From: Nocardioides sp. R-C-SC26 | Lineage (GTDB): Bacteria; Actinomycetota; Actinomycetes; Propionibacteriales; Nocardioidaceae | NCBI RefSeq assembly: GCF_021246465.1 | Contig: NZ_JAHRHK010000009.1 | Span: 67,511-131,510 of the forward strand | Length of the DNA stretch: 64,000 nucleotides | Direction of reading: 5' to 3' | Shown: in pieces, positions 7,819-15,610 of the stretch | How the letters are laid out: every line of letters begins with the position of its first letter | Position numbering within the stretch: the first letter of the stretch is position 1 | The notes under the pieces: generated by a model | Databases searched by the model: none | Told to the model about the DNA's origin: nothing | What the model saw: only the letters and a program-made list of their open reading frames with translations | Made by a program: the position numbers and the translations under genes

Positions 7819-9345
7819 TCAGCTACCGGGCTCGAACCGCGCCGAGTCGACGACGTCGAACGCCGTCGCGCGGTCGGGGGCGCGCACCTGCGTCCACAGC
7901 ACCCTCCCGGAGTCGATCCGGGCGACCCGATCGATGACCACGGTGTTGCGCTCGCACGCCGTCGCGACGACGGTGCGGGTGCGATCGGCCAGGCTCCCCG
8001 CGAGCACCGGGGCGGCGCGGTCCGCGCAGTCGGCGTGGCGGGGCAGTCTCATCGGAAGGTCGGTGAGCGGCAGGATGCCGAGGAAGACCCCGTCCCGACG
8101 GCCCGCGGACCAGCCGTCGGACACCCCCACCGAGAGCGCCGGGTACTCGCCCTCGACGGCGACGGCACCGAGGTCCGGCGTCCACGGCTCGTCGGCGACG
8201 ACGGTCCACTCCTCCGGTACCTGCACGCTGATCACGCCGCCGGCCCCGTCGGCGTCGCTGGAGACGACGCGGGCGCTCTCCGCGATCCGCAGCCCGGCCC
8301 ATCCGCCCGCGGCACCGAGTACGAGCGCGATCGCGCCGCCGGCGGTGACCACCCGGCGCGACCACGGGCGACGCGGACGGCGAGACCCACGGCCCTCCTC
8401 GCCGCTCCCGGTGTCGTCGGAGCGCGGAGGCGGATCGGGAAGGGGCGAGGGTCGTGCTCCGGCGTGGGTCAGATGCGGGTCGAGCGGCACCCAGCTGTCC
8501 AGGAGACTCCCGTCGGCCCGCGTCGTCGGCCCCCCGACCGCCTCGAGCGCGTCGCCGAGCACGGTGGCGAACTCCGTCACCGACGCCCACCGCCGGCGGG
8601 GGTCGCGCGCCAGCGCCCGGCGGACGGCGTCCTGGGCGGCGAGCGGGACGTCGTCGCCCAGCGCCGGCATCTCCGTCGGTGACGCCGCGGCCATCAGGCT
8701 CGCGTAGGTCCAGGGCGTGCGGCCGGTGAGCAGCAGGTAGGCGAGCACGCCGAGGGAGTACTGGTCGGCGGCGGCGCCGGGGCTGTCGCCGGCGGCCTGC
8801 TCGGGTGCGACGAACGCGGGCGTGCCGGCGACCATCGTCAGTCGCGAGGACATGTCGAGGGAACGGCCGAGCCCGAGGTCGCCGAGCATGACGCGCACGG
8901 GGAGACCGGAACCGGCCTCGGCCGTGCGGAAGAGCACGTTGGCGGGCTTGACGTCGCGGTGCAGCACCCCGGCGTCGTGCAGCGCCTGCAGCCCTGCACC
9001 GACCTGGCGCAGCACCTCCGCCGCGTGCGCGATCGAGAGCGGTTCGGTGGACAGCCGCTCGGCGAGCGTGCCCTGGTCGGCGAACGACATCACCAGGTAC
9101 GGGCGACCGTCGGTCAGCTCGCCGGTGTCGTAGACGCTCACGACGTGCGGGGACTCCACGCGCCGCAGGTACCGGCCCTCCTCGGCGAACCGGGCGCGCA
9201 CCTGGTGGTCATCGGACCAGTTCTCGGCCAGCACCTTGATCGCGACGGCGCCGTCGAGCTGCTCGTCGTAGGCGAGCCAGACGGTGGCGAAACCACCGCT
9301 GCCGATACGGCGGCGCACGGTGTAGCGACCGATCCGCTCCGGCAT
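7819..9345 (-). CDS. Membrane-anchored serine/threonine protein kinase
   Basis: 508 residues. A eukaryotic-type kinase domain (about 7-265) shows the glycine loop (GSGGFATVWLA), the lysine in AIKVL, the catalytic HRDVKPANVLF and the activation segment VAPEQ. The usual DFG is DLG here (LGDLGLGRS), a tolerated variant. A proline-rich linker leads to one membrane helix (near 345-365) and an extracytoplasmic domain of about 140 residues with a few cysteines, so it may sense envelope signals. The ATG at 9345 has GGGGG eight bases upstream. It is divergent from a sigma factor gene, suggesting linked regulation; no substrate can be named. Confidence 0.92.
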   Translation of the reverse strand: MPERIGRYTVRRRIGSGGFATVWLAYDEQLDGAVAIKVLAENWSDDHQVRARFAEEGRYLRRVESPHVVSVYDTGELTDGRPYLVMSFADQGTLAERLSTEPLSIAHAAEVLRQVGAGLQALHDAGVLHRDVKPANVLFRTAEAGSGLPVRVMLGDLGLGRSLDMSSRLTMVAGTPAFVAPEQAAGDSPGAAADQYSLGVLAYLLLTGRTPWTYASLMAAASPTEMPALGDDVPLAAQDAVRRALARDPRRRWASVTEFATVLGDALEAVGGPTTRADGSLLDSWVPLDPHLTHAGARPSPLPDPPPRSDDTGSGEEGRGSRRPRRPWSRRVVTAGGAIALVLGAAGGWAGLRIAESARVVSSDADGAGGVISVQVPEEWTVVADEPWTPDLGAVAVEGEYPALSVGVSDGWSAGRRDGVFLGILPLTDLPMRLPRHADCADRAAPVLAGSLADRTRTVVATACERNTVVIDRVARIDSGRVLWTQVRAPDRATAFDVVDSARFEPGS

Positions 9346-9432
9346 GGACACGCCCCCATCGTGTCCCATGGTGTGACCGGCGAGGCGTACGGGCAGGCTG
9401 GACCCGTGATCGACGCGCCCAGAACCGACTCG

Positions 9433-9987
9433 ATGACCCCCGATGACATCGACGACCTCGCCCGCCGAGCCCAGGACGGCGACACCGCGGCGCTCGACAC
9501 CCTGCTGTCCACGCTGCGTCCCCGCATCCTCAGCGCCTGCCGCGGCGTCCTGCCCTACTCGGCAGATGCCGAGGACGCCTGCCAGGAGGCGATGCTGAAC
9601 ATCGCCACCAAGATCGGCAGCTGGCACCGCAACGGGCGCTTCACCACCTGGATGCACGCCGTCGCGGTGAACTCCGCGCGCTCGACCTATCGCCGTCTGC
9701 GCAAGCAGGCGACCACCGTCGACCCGCTCGAGCACGGCCCGGTGCTCGATCGACCCGACCCGCGCACCACCAGCGTGATCGCCGGGACCCGGCTCGACCT
9801 GCTGGAGGCGATGGAGACCATCGAGCGCGACCACCCGCAGTACGTCGAGCCGTTGCTGCTGCGCGACGTCTACGGGCTGCCCTACGACGAGATCGCCACC
9901 CTGGTCGGAGCTCCGCTCGGCACCGTCAAGGCCCAGATCCACCACGGCCGCAAGCTCGCTCGGCCACTGCTGCGCGGTGAGGAGTGA
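9433..9987 (+). CDS. RNA polymerase sigma factor, ECF type
   Basis: About 184 residues with region 2 ('DAEDACQEAMLNIATKI' and WHRNGRFTTWMHAVAVN) and region 4 (LPYDEIATLVGAPLGTVKAQ) of sigma-70 family ECF factors; length is similar to mycobacterial SigC. No anti-sigma factor gene is adjacent. Instead the gene is divergent from a membrane Ser/Thr kinase and overlaps the next gene, an M1 peptidase lipoprotein, by 4 nt (GTGA). Start uncertain: ATG at 9433, or GTG at 9406 with AGGCTGG before it. Control by phosphorylation through the neighbouring kinase is a possibility, not shown by the sequence. Confidence 0.88.
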   Translation: MTPDDIDDLARRAQDGDTAALDTLLSTLRPRILSACRGVLPYSADAEDACQEAMLNIATKIGSWHRNGRFTTWMHAVAVNSARSTYRRLRKQATTVDPLEHGPVLDRPDPRTTSVIAGTRLDLLEAMETIERDHPQYVEPLLLRDVYGLPYDEIATLVGAPLGTVKAQIHHGRKLARPLLRGEE

Positions 9988-11465
9988 CCCGACTGCGCAG
10001 CGCCGTCACGGCGCCCGTCGTCGCGTTGGCCGCGGGATGCTCGGCCGGTCCGGACGACGAGCCGAGCGAACCACGGACGCCCAGCGGTCCGGAGGTCGCG
10101 GCCGCCACTCCGACGCCTGCGGGCGGCGAGCCCGTGGCGGACGACCCGGCCTACGACGTGGCGCTCAGCGAGCCGACCGAGGACTCCTACTACCCCGAGG
10201 TCGGCGACCCCGGCGTCGACGCCCTGCACTACGGCCTCGACCTCGTCTGGCAGCCGCGTGCCGAGAGGCTCCTCGGTGACCAGACCCTCGTCTTCCGTGC
10301 CACCTCGGACGCCCCCCGGGTTCAGCTGGATCTCTCCGACGCGCTGACCGTGCGCAGCGCACGCCTCGACGGCGTCGAGGTGCCGGTGCGCCATCGCGGC
10401 AAGGACCTCGCGGTGCTCGCCCCCGTCGCCGCCGATCAGCGCTACCGCCTCGACCTGACGTATGCGGGAACGCCCGAGCCGGTGCCCGCGCCGAGCACCC
10501 GCAGCGACGTCGAGGAGCTCGGCTTCACCATCGACGAGCACCAGCAGGCGTGGACGATGCAGGAGCCCTACGGTGCGTTCACCTGGTACGCCGTCAACGA
10601 CCAGCCTTCCGACAAGGCGCTCTACGACTTCACCCTCACCACGGCCTCGCCCTGGCTCGGCGTCGCCAACGGACGCCTGGTCGCAGACTCCGGCGACGAC
10701 GCCGGCCCGACCCGCACCACGCGGTGGCACCTGGCCACCCCCGCGGCCTCCTACCTCGTCACGGTCGCCTTCGGCGACTACGACCTGGCCCTGGAGACCG
10801 GGCCGCGCGGGCTGCCGATCGCCTACCTGACACCGCGCGGCGAGGACTCCTTCGACACCGGCCTGCGCTCGGCGCCGGCGGTGCTGGGGTGGCTGGAGGA
10901 GCGGCTGGGGCCCTACCCCTTCGACTCGCTCGGCTTCGTCGTCGTCGACTCCACCAGCGCCATGGAGACCCAGACGATGGTGACCCTGGGCGCCACCGAC
11001 TACGCGACCTCCCCGGCGACGGTGCTGCACGAGATCGCGCACCACTGGTACGGCAACCAGGTCACTCCGTCGGACTGGCGCGATCTCTGGATGAACGAGG
11101 GCATGGCCACCTACCTGCAGCTGATGTGGGAGGCCGAGCAGAGCGGTGAGCCGGTGGACGTCGCGATCACGCGGGTCGCGGACTACGAGGCCCAGACCCG
11201 CCGCGACGCGGGTCCGCCGGGCGCCTACGACCGCGACCAGTTCGCGGCCGGCAACGTCTACTACGGCGGCGCGCTGCTGTGGCACGCCGTCCGGCGCGAA
11301 CTCGGCGACCGGCTGTTCTGGCGCATCGCGCGGGCGTGGCCTCGCGCCCACGACGACGTCTCGACCGATCGCGAGACGCTGATCGCGTTCTGGTCGCGCG
11401 AGGCGGGGCGCCCGTTGCGCCCGCTCTTCACGCGATGGTTGACGAGTCCGACGACGCCACGCTGA
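9984..11465 (+). CDS. M1-family metallopeptidase lipoprotein
   Basis: 493 residues. A short signal peptide ends in a lipobox-like VALAAGC, so the enzyme is probably membrane-anchored outside. The catalytic zinc motif is HEIAH at 349-353, with the third ligand E372 in LWMNEGMA, the HExxH-x18-E pattern of gluzincin aminopeptidases. The expected exopeptidase motif GAMEN is replaced by 'SAMETQTM', as in many short bacterial M1 proteins. The GTG start overlaps the sigma factor stop (GTGA), implying translational coupling. Confidence 0.9.
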   Translation: MTRLRSAVTAPVVALAAGCSAGPDDEPSEPRTPSGPEVAAATPTPAGGEPVADDPAYDVALSEPTEDSYYPEVGDPGVDALHYGLDLVWQPRAERLLGDQTLVFRATSDAPRVQLDLSDALTVRSARLDGVEVPVRHRGKDLAVLAPVAADQRYRLDLTYAGTPEPVPAPSTRSDVEELGFTIDEHQQAWTMQEPYGAFTWYAVNDQPSDKALYDFTLTTASPWLGVANGRLVADSGDDAGPTRTTRWHLATPAASYLVTVAFGDYDLALETGPRGLPIAYLTPRGEDSFDTGLRSAPAVLGWLEERLGPYPFDSLGFVVVDSTSAMETQTMVTLGATDYATSPATVLHEIAHHWYGNQVTPSDWRDLWMNEGMATYLQLMWEAEQSGEPVDVAITRVADYEAQTRRDAGPPGAYDRDQFAAGNVYYGGALLWHAVRRELGDRLFWRIARAWPRAHDDVSTDRETLIAFWSREAGRPLRPLFTRWLTSPTTPR

Positions 11466-11476
11466 CCACCTCGACC

Positions 11477-11757
11477 CCGGTCATCGAGCCTGTCGAGATG
11501 CGGCGGGGGTCTCGACAAGCTCGACCACCGAGGAGACCGGTCATCGAACCCGCCCGTCCGGTCATCGAGCCCGTCGAGATGCGGCGAGGGTCTCGACAAG
11601 CTCGACCACCGAGGAGACCGGTCATCGAACCCGCCCGTCCGGTCATCGAGCCTGTCGAGATGCGGCGGGGGTCTCGACAAGCTCGACCACCGAGGAGACC
11701 GGTCATCGAGCCCGTCGAGATGCCGCGCGGGTCTCGACAAGCTCGACCACCGGCCGG
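11477..11757. repeat. Tandem array of dispersed repeat, 81-bp period
   Basis: Fills most of the 355 bp between the M1 peptidase and the next gene. Units begin CCGGTCATCGAGCCTGTCGA at 11477, 11558 and 11639 (exact 81-bp period), with a fourth, shorter-spaced unit near 11699. Each unit carries the complementary partner GGTCTCGACAAGCTCGACCA, so each can fold into a hairpin. The near-identity of units argues for recent duplication. Confidence 0.85.
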
Positions 11758-11820
11758 CCCGACTGCGCCGACAGCGAACGGGCCTTGCCCGGGCCGGACG
11801 ACGAGGGCGACGGTGGTGTC

Positions 11821-12843
11821 ATGCGACTCCTGATCCTCGGCGGCACCGTCTTCCTCTCCCGGGCGACGGCGGAGCGGGCGACCGCGGCGGGTCACGACGT
11901 CGTCTGTGCGAGCCGAGGGGCCACCGGGTCCGTACCCGACGGTGCACGCCACGTCGTCTGGGACCGCTCCGAGGTGGGTCCGGCTCCCGTCGAGGAGGTG
12001 CGAGCGCTCCTCGGCGAGGTGGACGCCGTGATCGACGTCGCCCGGCATCCCGGTCGCGTCGCGAGGGCCGTCGCGGCCTGGCCCGAGGCGCACTGGGTCT
12101 TCGTCTCGACGGTGTCGGTCTACGCCGACCATGCGGTGCCCGGCGGGCGCCCCGACACGACGGCGGAGCTGCCACCCGAGACCGACGACGCCGCCGACCT
12201 CGCCGAGCCCGACACCTACGGTGCGATGAAGGTCGCCTGCGAGCAGGCCGTGCGCGCGGGGGCGGCGTCCACGGCGATCGTCCGGCCGGGGCTCATCGTC
12301 GGCCCCGGCGATCCGTCGGGTCGGTTCTCCTACTGGCCCGAACGCCTCGCCACGGCTCTCGGCGACAGCGCCGAGGTGCTGTGCGGCAGCGACCCGGAGG
12401 CCCCGACCCAGTGGGTCGACGTCGACGACCTGGCGGCGTGGCTGGTGCTCTTGGCCGCCGACCGCACGACCGGCACCTTCGACGCCATCGGGGAGCCGAT
12501 CACCCGCTCGACCTTCATCGACGGCGTGGCGCGCGGTGTCGGAGGTGCACCGCGACCGGTCTGGGCGCCCTCGGAGTGGCTCACCGGGCAGGGCGTGGAG
12601 TTCTGGGCCGGGGAGGACGCACTCCCGATGTGGCTGGATGGACCTGAGTACGCGGGGTTCCTCGCCCGCGACCACCGCCCCGCCGCGGACGCCGGACTGC
12701 GGTGTCGCCCCCTGGCGGAGACGGCGCACGCCACCGGGGAGTGGTTGCGCCGCCATCCCGTCGGCGCTCCGGACCCCGCCGCGCGCACGGGCATCTCGCG
12801 CCAGCGCGAGGCCGCCCTCCTCACGGCTCTGGCACCCGGCTGA
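11821..12843 (+). CDS. NAD-dependent epimerase/dehydratase-like protein
   Basis: 340 residues with an N-terminal Rossmann start (MRLLILGGTVFLSRATA, a GGTxFxG-like dinucleotide loop) typical of the extended SDR family close to isoflavone-reductase/reductase-like 'NAD-dependent epimerase' proteins of actinobacteria. The later part contains 'STVSVYADH' with the catalytic serine/tyrosine region, a tyrosine-lysine pair in YGAMKVACE, and a substrate region at 210-330. The ATG at 11821 places the Rossmann motif at the N-terminus. Substrate unknown. Confidence 0.85.
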   Translation: MRLLILGGTVFLSRATAERATAAGHDVVCASRGATGSVPDGARHVVWDRSEVGPAPVEEVRALLGEVDAVIDVARHPGRVARAVAAWPEAHWVFVSTVSVYADHAVPGGRPDTTAELPPETDDAADLAEPDTYGAMKVACEQAVRAGAASTAIVRPGLIVGPGDPSGRFSYWPERLATALGDSAEVLCGSDPEAPTQWVDVDDLAAWLVLLAADRTTGTFDAIGEPITRSTFIDGVARGVGGAPRPVWAPSEWLTGQGVEFWAGEDALPMWLDGPEYAGFLARDHRPAADAGLRCRPLAETAHATGEWLRRHPVGAPDPAARTGISRQREAALLTALAPG

Positions 12844-12898
12844 GGTCCGCGGCCGGGAGCCGGCGGCGCGGCGCGCGAGCGCCGATAGGGTCCGGCGC

Positions 12899-14389
12899 AT
12901 GACGAGGCCGAGCGCACGCGATCTCATCGAGCTGGTGCTGGACGGCGAGTCGTGGCGCTCCTGGGACGTGGCCCCGGTGCGGCCGCCGGTCGGCGCGGGC
13001 CTGTCCGAGGAGTACGCGGCCGAGCTGGCGGCGGCGGAGCGCAAGAGCGGCGTCGACGAGTCGGTGATCACCGGCGAGGGCACGCTCTCGGGACGCCGCG
13101 TCGCCGTCCTGCTCGGCGAGTTCGGCTTCCTGGCGGGCTCGATCGGTCGCGCCTCGGCCGACCGCATCATCGCCGGCGTCCAGCGGGCCACCGCCGAGGG
13201 CCTGCCGCTGCTGGCGGCGCCGGTGAGCGGCGGCACCCGCATGCAGGAGGGCACCCCGGCATTCGTGCAGATGGTGCGGATCTCCGAGGCGGTCGCCGCC
13301 CACAAGGCCGCCGGACTGCCCTACCTCGTCTACCTCCGCCACCCCACGACCGGTGGCGTGATGGCCTCGTGGGGCTCGCTCGGCCACGTCACGGTCGCCG
13401 AACCCGGCGCGCTCGTCGGCTTCCTCGGCCCGCGGGTCTACTCCGCGCTCTACGGCAAGGACTTCCCCGAGGGGATCCAGACCTCGGAGAACCTCTACGC
13501 CCAGGGCATCATCGACGGCGTCGTGGCACCGGAGGACGTGCGCGACATCCTGGACCGGGCGCTCGCCGTCATCCTCGCGCCGCGGTCGGGCGTCCCCGCG
13601 CTCGCGGCCGACGACGACGGCGCGGTGCCCGACGTCGACACCTGGGACGCCGTCACCCGCTCACGCCGTCCGGATCGGCCGGGCGTGCGTCGCCTGCTCA
13701 AGTACGCCGCGACCGACGTCGTCCCGCTCAACGGCACCGGTCAGGGCGAGCAGGATCCCGGTCTGCTCATCGCACTCGCGCGGTTCGGGCAGGCACCGTG
13801 CGTGTTCCTCGGCCAGGACCGACGCGGCCAGACCAGCGAGCACCCGATGGGACCTCAAGCACTGCGCGAGGCCCGCCGCGGATTCCGGTTGGCCTCCGAG
13901 CTGGGGTTGCCGTTGCTGACCGTGATCGACACCCAGGGCGCAGCACTCTCCCCGGAGGCCGAGAACGGCGGCCTGGCGGGCGAGATCGCACGGTGCCTGG
14001 CCGAGCTCGTCACCCTGCCGGCGCCCACCCTGTGCCTGATGCTCGGCGAGGGCAACGGCGGCGGGGCGCTCGCACTGCTCCCGGCCGACCGCGTCGTCGC
14101 AGCACAGCACGCCTGGCTCTCACCCCTGCCACCCGAAGGCGCCTCGGCGATCGTCTACCGCGATCTCGACCACGCCGCCGAGATGGCCCGCCGTCAGCAG
14201 GTCCGCGCGATCGACCTGCACCGGCTCGGTGTCGTCGACCGGATCGTGCCCGAGCTGCCGGACGCCGCCGACGAGCCCGAGGCGTTCTGCCAACGCCTCG
14301 GCGGGGTGCTCGAGCACGAGCTCAGCGCGCTGCTGCGCCGCGGCGCCGGTGCGCCGTCGGACCGGGCGGCTCGGTACGCCGGACACTGA
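12899..14389 (+). CDS. accD3: Acyl-CoA carboxylase carboxyltransferase, AccD3 type
   Basis: 496 residues. The two crotonase-fold halves of a carboxyltransferase lie in one chain: a beta-like half (SGGTRMQEGT, RHPTTGGVMASWGSLGH, LVGFLGPRVY) and an alpha-like half (GEGNGGGALALLPADRV, PLPPEGASAIVYRD). Sequence, length and motif order match mycobacterial AccD3 (Rv0904c, 495 aa). No biotin carboxylase or biotin carrier gene is adjacent, so it would have to use subunits encoded elsewhere. The ATG at 12899 is used. The role of AccD3 is poorly settled even in mycobacteria. Confidence 0.92.
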   Translation: MTRPSARDLIELVLDGESWRSWDVAPVRPPVGAGLSEEYAAELAAAERKSGVDESVITGEGTLSGRRVAVLLGEFGFLAGSIGRASADRIIAGVQRATAEGLPLLAAPVSGGTRMQEGTPAFVQMVRISEAVAAHKAAGLPYLVYLRHPTTGGVMASWGSLGHVTVAEPGALVGFLGPRVYSALYGKDFPEGIQTSENLYAQGIIDGVVAPEDVRDILDRALAVILAPRSGVPALAADDDGAVPDVDTWDAVTRSRRPDRPGVRRLLKYAATDVVPLNGTGQGEQDPGLLIALARFGQAPCVFLGQDRRGQTSEHPMGPQALREARRGFRLASELGLPLLTVIDTQGAALSPEAENGGLAGEIARCLAELVTLPAPTLCLMLGEGNGGGALALLPADRVVAAQHAWLSPLPPEGASAIVYRDLDHAAEMARRQQVRAIDLHRLGVVDRIVPELPDAADEPEAFCQRLGGVLEHELSALLRRGAGAPSDRAARYAGH

Positions 14390-14434
14390 CCGCCGTCCCC
14401 CTGCTGGTCGCCCGGTGCCGGTTGCGCGGGGTTG

Positions 14435-14558
14435 GCGGTGAGTCTGAGACGGTCCGACCCAGCCAGAGCATCCCGCACTCACCGCCCACCGCGGCGCCCA
14501 CGGTGCAGCGGTGAGTCTGGGACGGTCGTGCGCCAGCAAACCGTGCCGCACTCACCGC
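14435..14558. repeat. Twin 51-bp hairpins after accD3
   Basis: Two 51-bp units at 14435-14485 and 14508-14558. Both begin GCGGTGAGTCTG and end CCGCACTCACCGC, giving perfect 9-bp terminal arms and, in the second unit, further pairing (ACGGT with ACCGT). They lie between accD3 and the SDR gene, where they could act as terminators or as a mobile palindromic repeat. Confidence 0.75.
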
Positions 14559-14592
14559 TCCCCGGACCCACGAGATCTGACAGATTGACACC

Positions 14593-15405
14593 ATGAAGAC
14601 CTACGTCGTCAGCGGATCCGCCAGCGGCATCGGGGCGGCGACGGCCGACCTGCTGCGCGGCCAGGGCCACACCGTGATCACCCTCGACCGCCACGACGCC
14701 GACGTCGTCGCCGACCTGGCCACCCCGCAGGGGCGCGACGCCGCGGTGGCCGGCGTGCGTGCCCTGACCGACGTCGTCCACGGCCCCGTGCCCGCCGCGG
14801 GCATCGGCGGCTCCACCGGCACCGATCCGTCGCTGGTGATGTCGGTCAACTTCTTCGGCGCCGTCGCGCTGGCCCGGGGCCTGCAGGGGGAACTGGCGGC
14901 CGCCGCCGACCGCGACGGGGGCGCGGGCGTGGTGTTCCTGGCGTCCAACTCGATCACCGGGATGCCGGGCTGGACGGTCGGCCCGGCCGCAGCATGCCTG
15001 CGCGAGGACGAGGACGAGGCCCGCCGCCTGGCGTCCGAGGTCGAGGCGGTGATGGTCTACCCGGCGTCCAAGGCAGCGCTCGCGTGGTGGGCACGCCGCG
15101 AGGGCATCAAGCCCGAATGGATCGGCGCGGGCATCCGCCTCAACTCCGTCGCCCCCGGCAAGGTCACCACCGCGATGACCGCCGAGATGGCGGCCGACCC
15201 GGTGTTCGGTCCGCTCGGCGACTCCTACCCGACGGCGATCGGACGCGACGGACGCCCGGAGGAGATCGCTGCCCCGATCGCGTTCCTGCTGTCCGACGCC
15301 GCCTCGCTCATCGTCGGCGCCTGTCTCTTCATCGACGGCGGCACCGACGCGATCCTGCACCCGATCGCACCCGAGGGCTGGGAGGTCGGCCCCGTCGAGG
15401 TGTAG
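14593..15405 (+). CDS. Short-chain dehydrogenase, 3-alpha-hydroxysteroid dehydrogenase-like
   Basis: 270 residues. The coenzyme loop GSASGIGAA is at about 8-16 and the catalytic YPASK at 156-160, with an upstream serine in LASNSITG. The aspartate in ITLDRHDADVVADL suggests NAD preference. The compact N-terminal half and the insertion before YxxxK resemble the HsdA-type 3-alpha-hydroxysteroid dehydrogenase/carbonyl reductases. The ATG at 14593 has no clear Shine-Dalgarno. It follows the twin hairpins and is convergent with bkdC. Steroid specificity is only an analogy. Confidence 0.88.
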   Translation: MKTYVVSGSASGIGAATADLLRGQGHTVITLDRHDADVVADLATPQGRDAAVAGVRALTDVVHGPVPAAGIGGSTGTDPSLVMSVNFFGAVALARGLQGELAAAADRDGGAGVVFLASNSITGMPGWTVGPAAACLREDEDEARRLASEVEAVMVYPASKAALAWWARREGIKPEWIGAGIRLNSVAPGKVTTAMTAEMAADPVFGPLGDSYPTAIGRDGRPEEIAAPIAFLLSDAASLIVGACLFIDGGTDAILHPIAPEGWEVGPVEV

Positions 15406-15448
15406 GTCCTCGGCCCGCCCCGACAGCCCCTCTCCGCGCGATCTCCTC

Positions 15449-15610
15449 GTGGTGCGTCCGAGAAGTTCTGAAACGGTGGGCGTGCTCCCGGTGGGTGCAG
15501 CGCAAGGCGCCGGCGCGCGGCCATACCAGGTTGTCTTGCAAGCGTCGGCAACGCCGCGGGGTGCGTGCCGGGGGTGCGCGAAGCGCATCAGAACTTCCCG
15601 GACGTGCCAC
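15449..15610. repeat. 162-bp element with 23-bp imperfect terminal inverted repeats
   Basis: The left arm 15449-15471 (GTGGTGCGTCCG then AGAAGTTCTGA) and right arm 15588-15610 (TCAGAACTTC then CCGGACGTGCCAC) match at 20 of 23 positions, and two of the three differences keep G-T pairing. It fills the gap between the convergent SDR and bkdC genes, and its right end supplies the first base of the bkdC stop triplet. It could be a MITE-like relic or a large two-way terminator. Confidence 0.65.

Noticed and set aside
11477..11757. Possible CRISPR array
   Set aside because: The 81-bp periodic units have no unique spacers; the whole unit repeats, and the same sequence is dispersed elsewhere. No cas genes are near.
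12899..14389. Complete acyl-CoA carboxylase operon
   Set aside because: Only the carboxyltransferase is here; no biotin carboxylase, carrier or epsilon subunit gene is adjacent.
15406..15610. Additional small protein-coding gene between the SDR and bkdC
   Set aside because: The open frames across this gap lack ribosome-binding sites and run into neighbouring genes in the wrong frame; the inverted-repeat element explains the sequence better.
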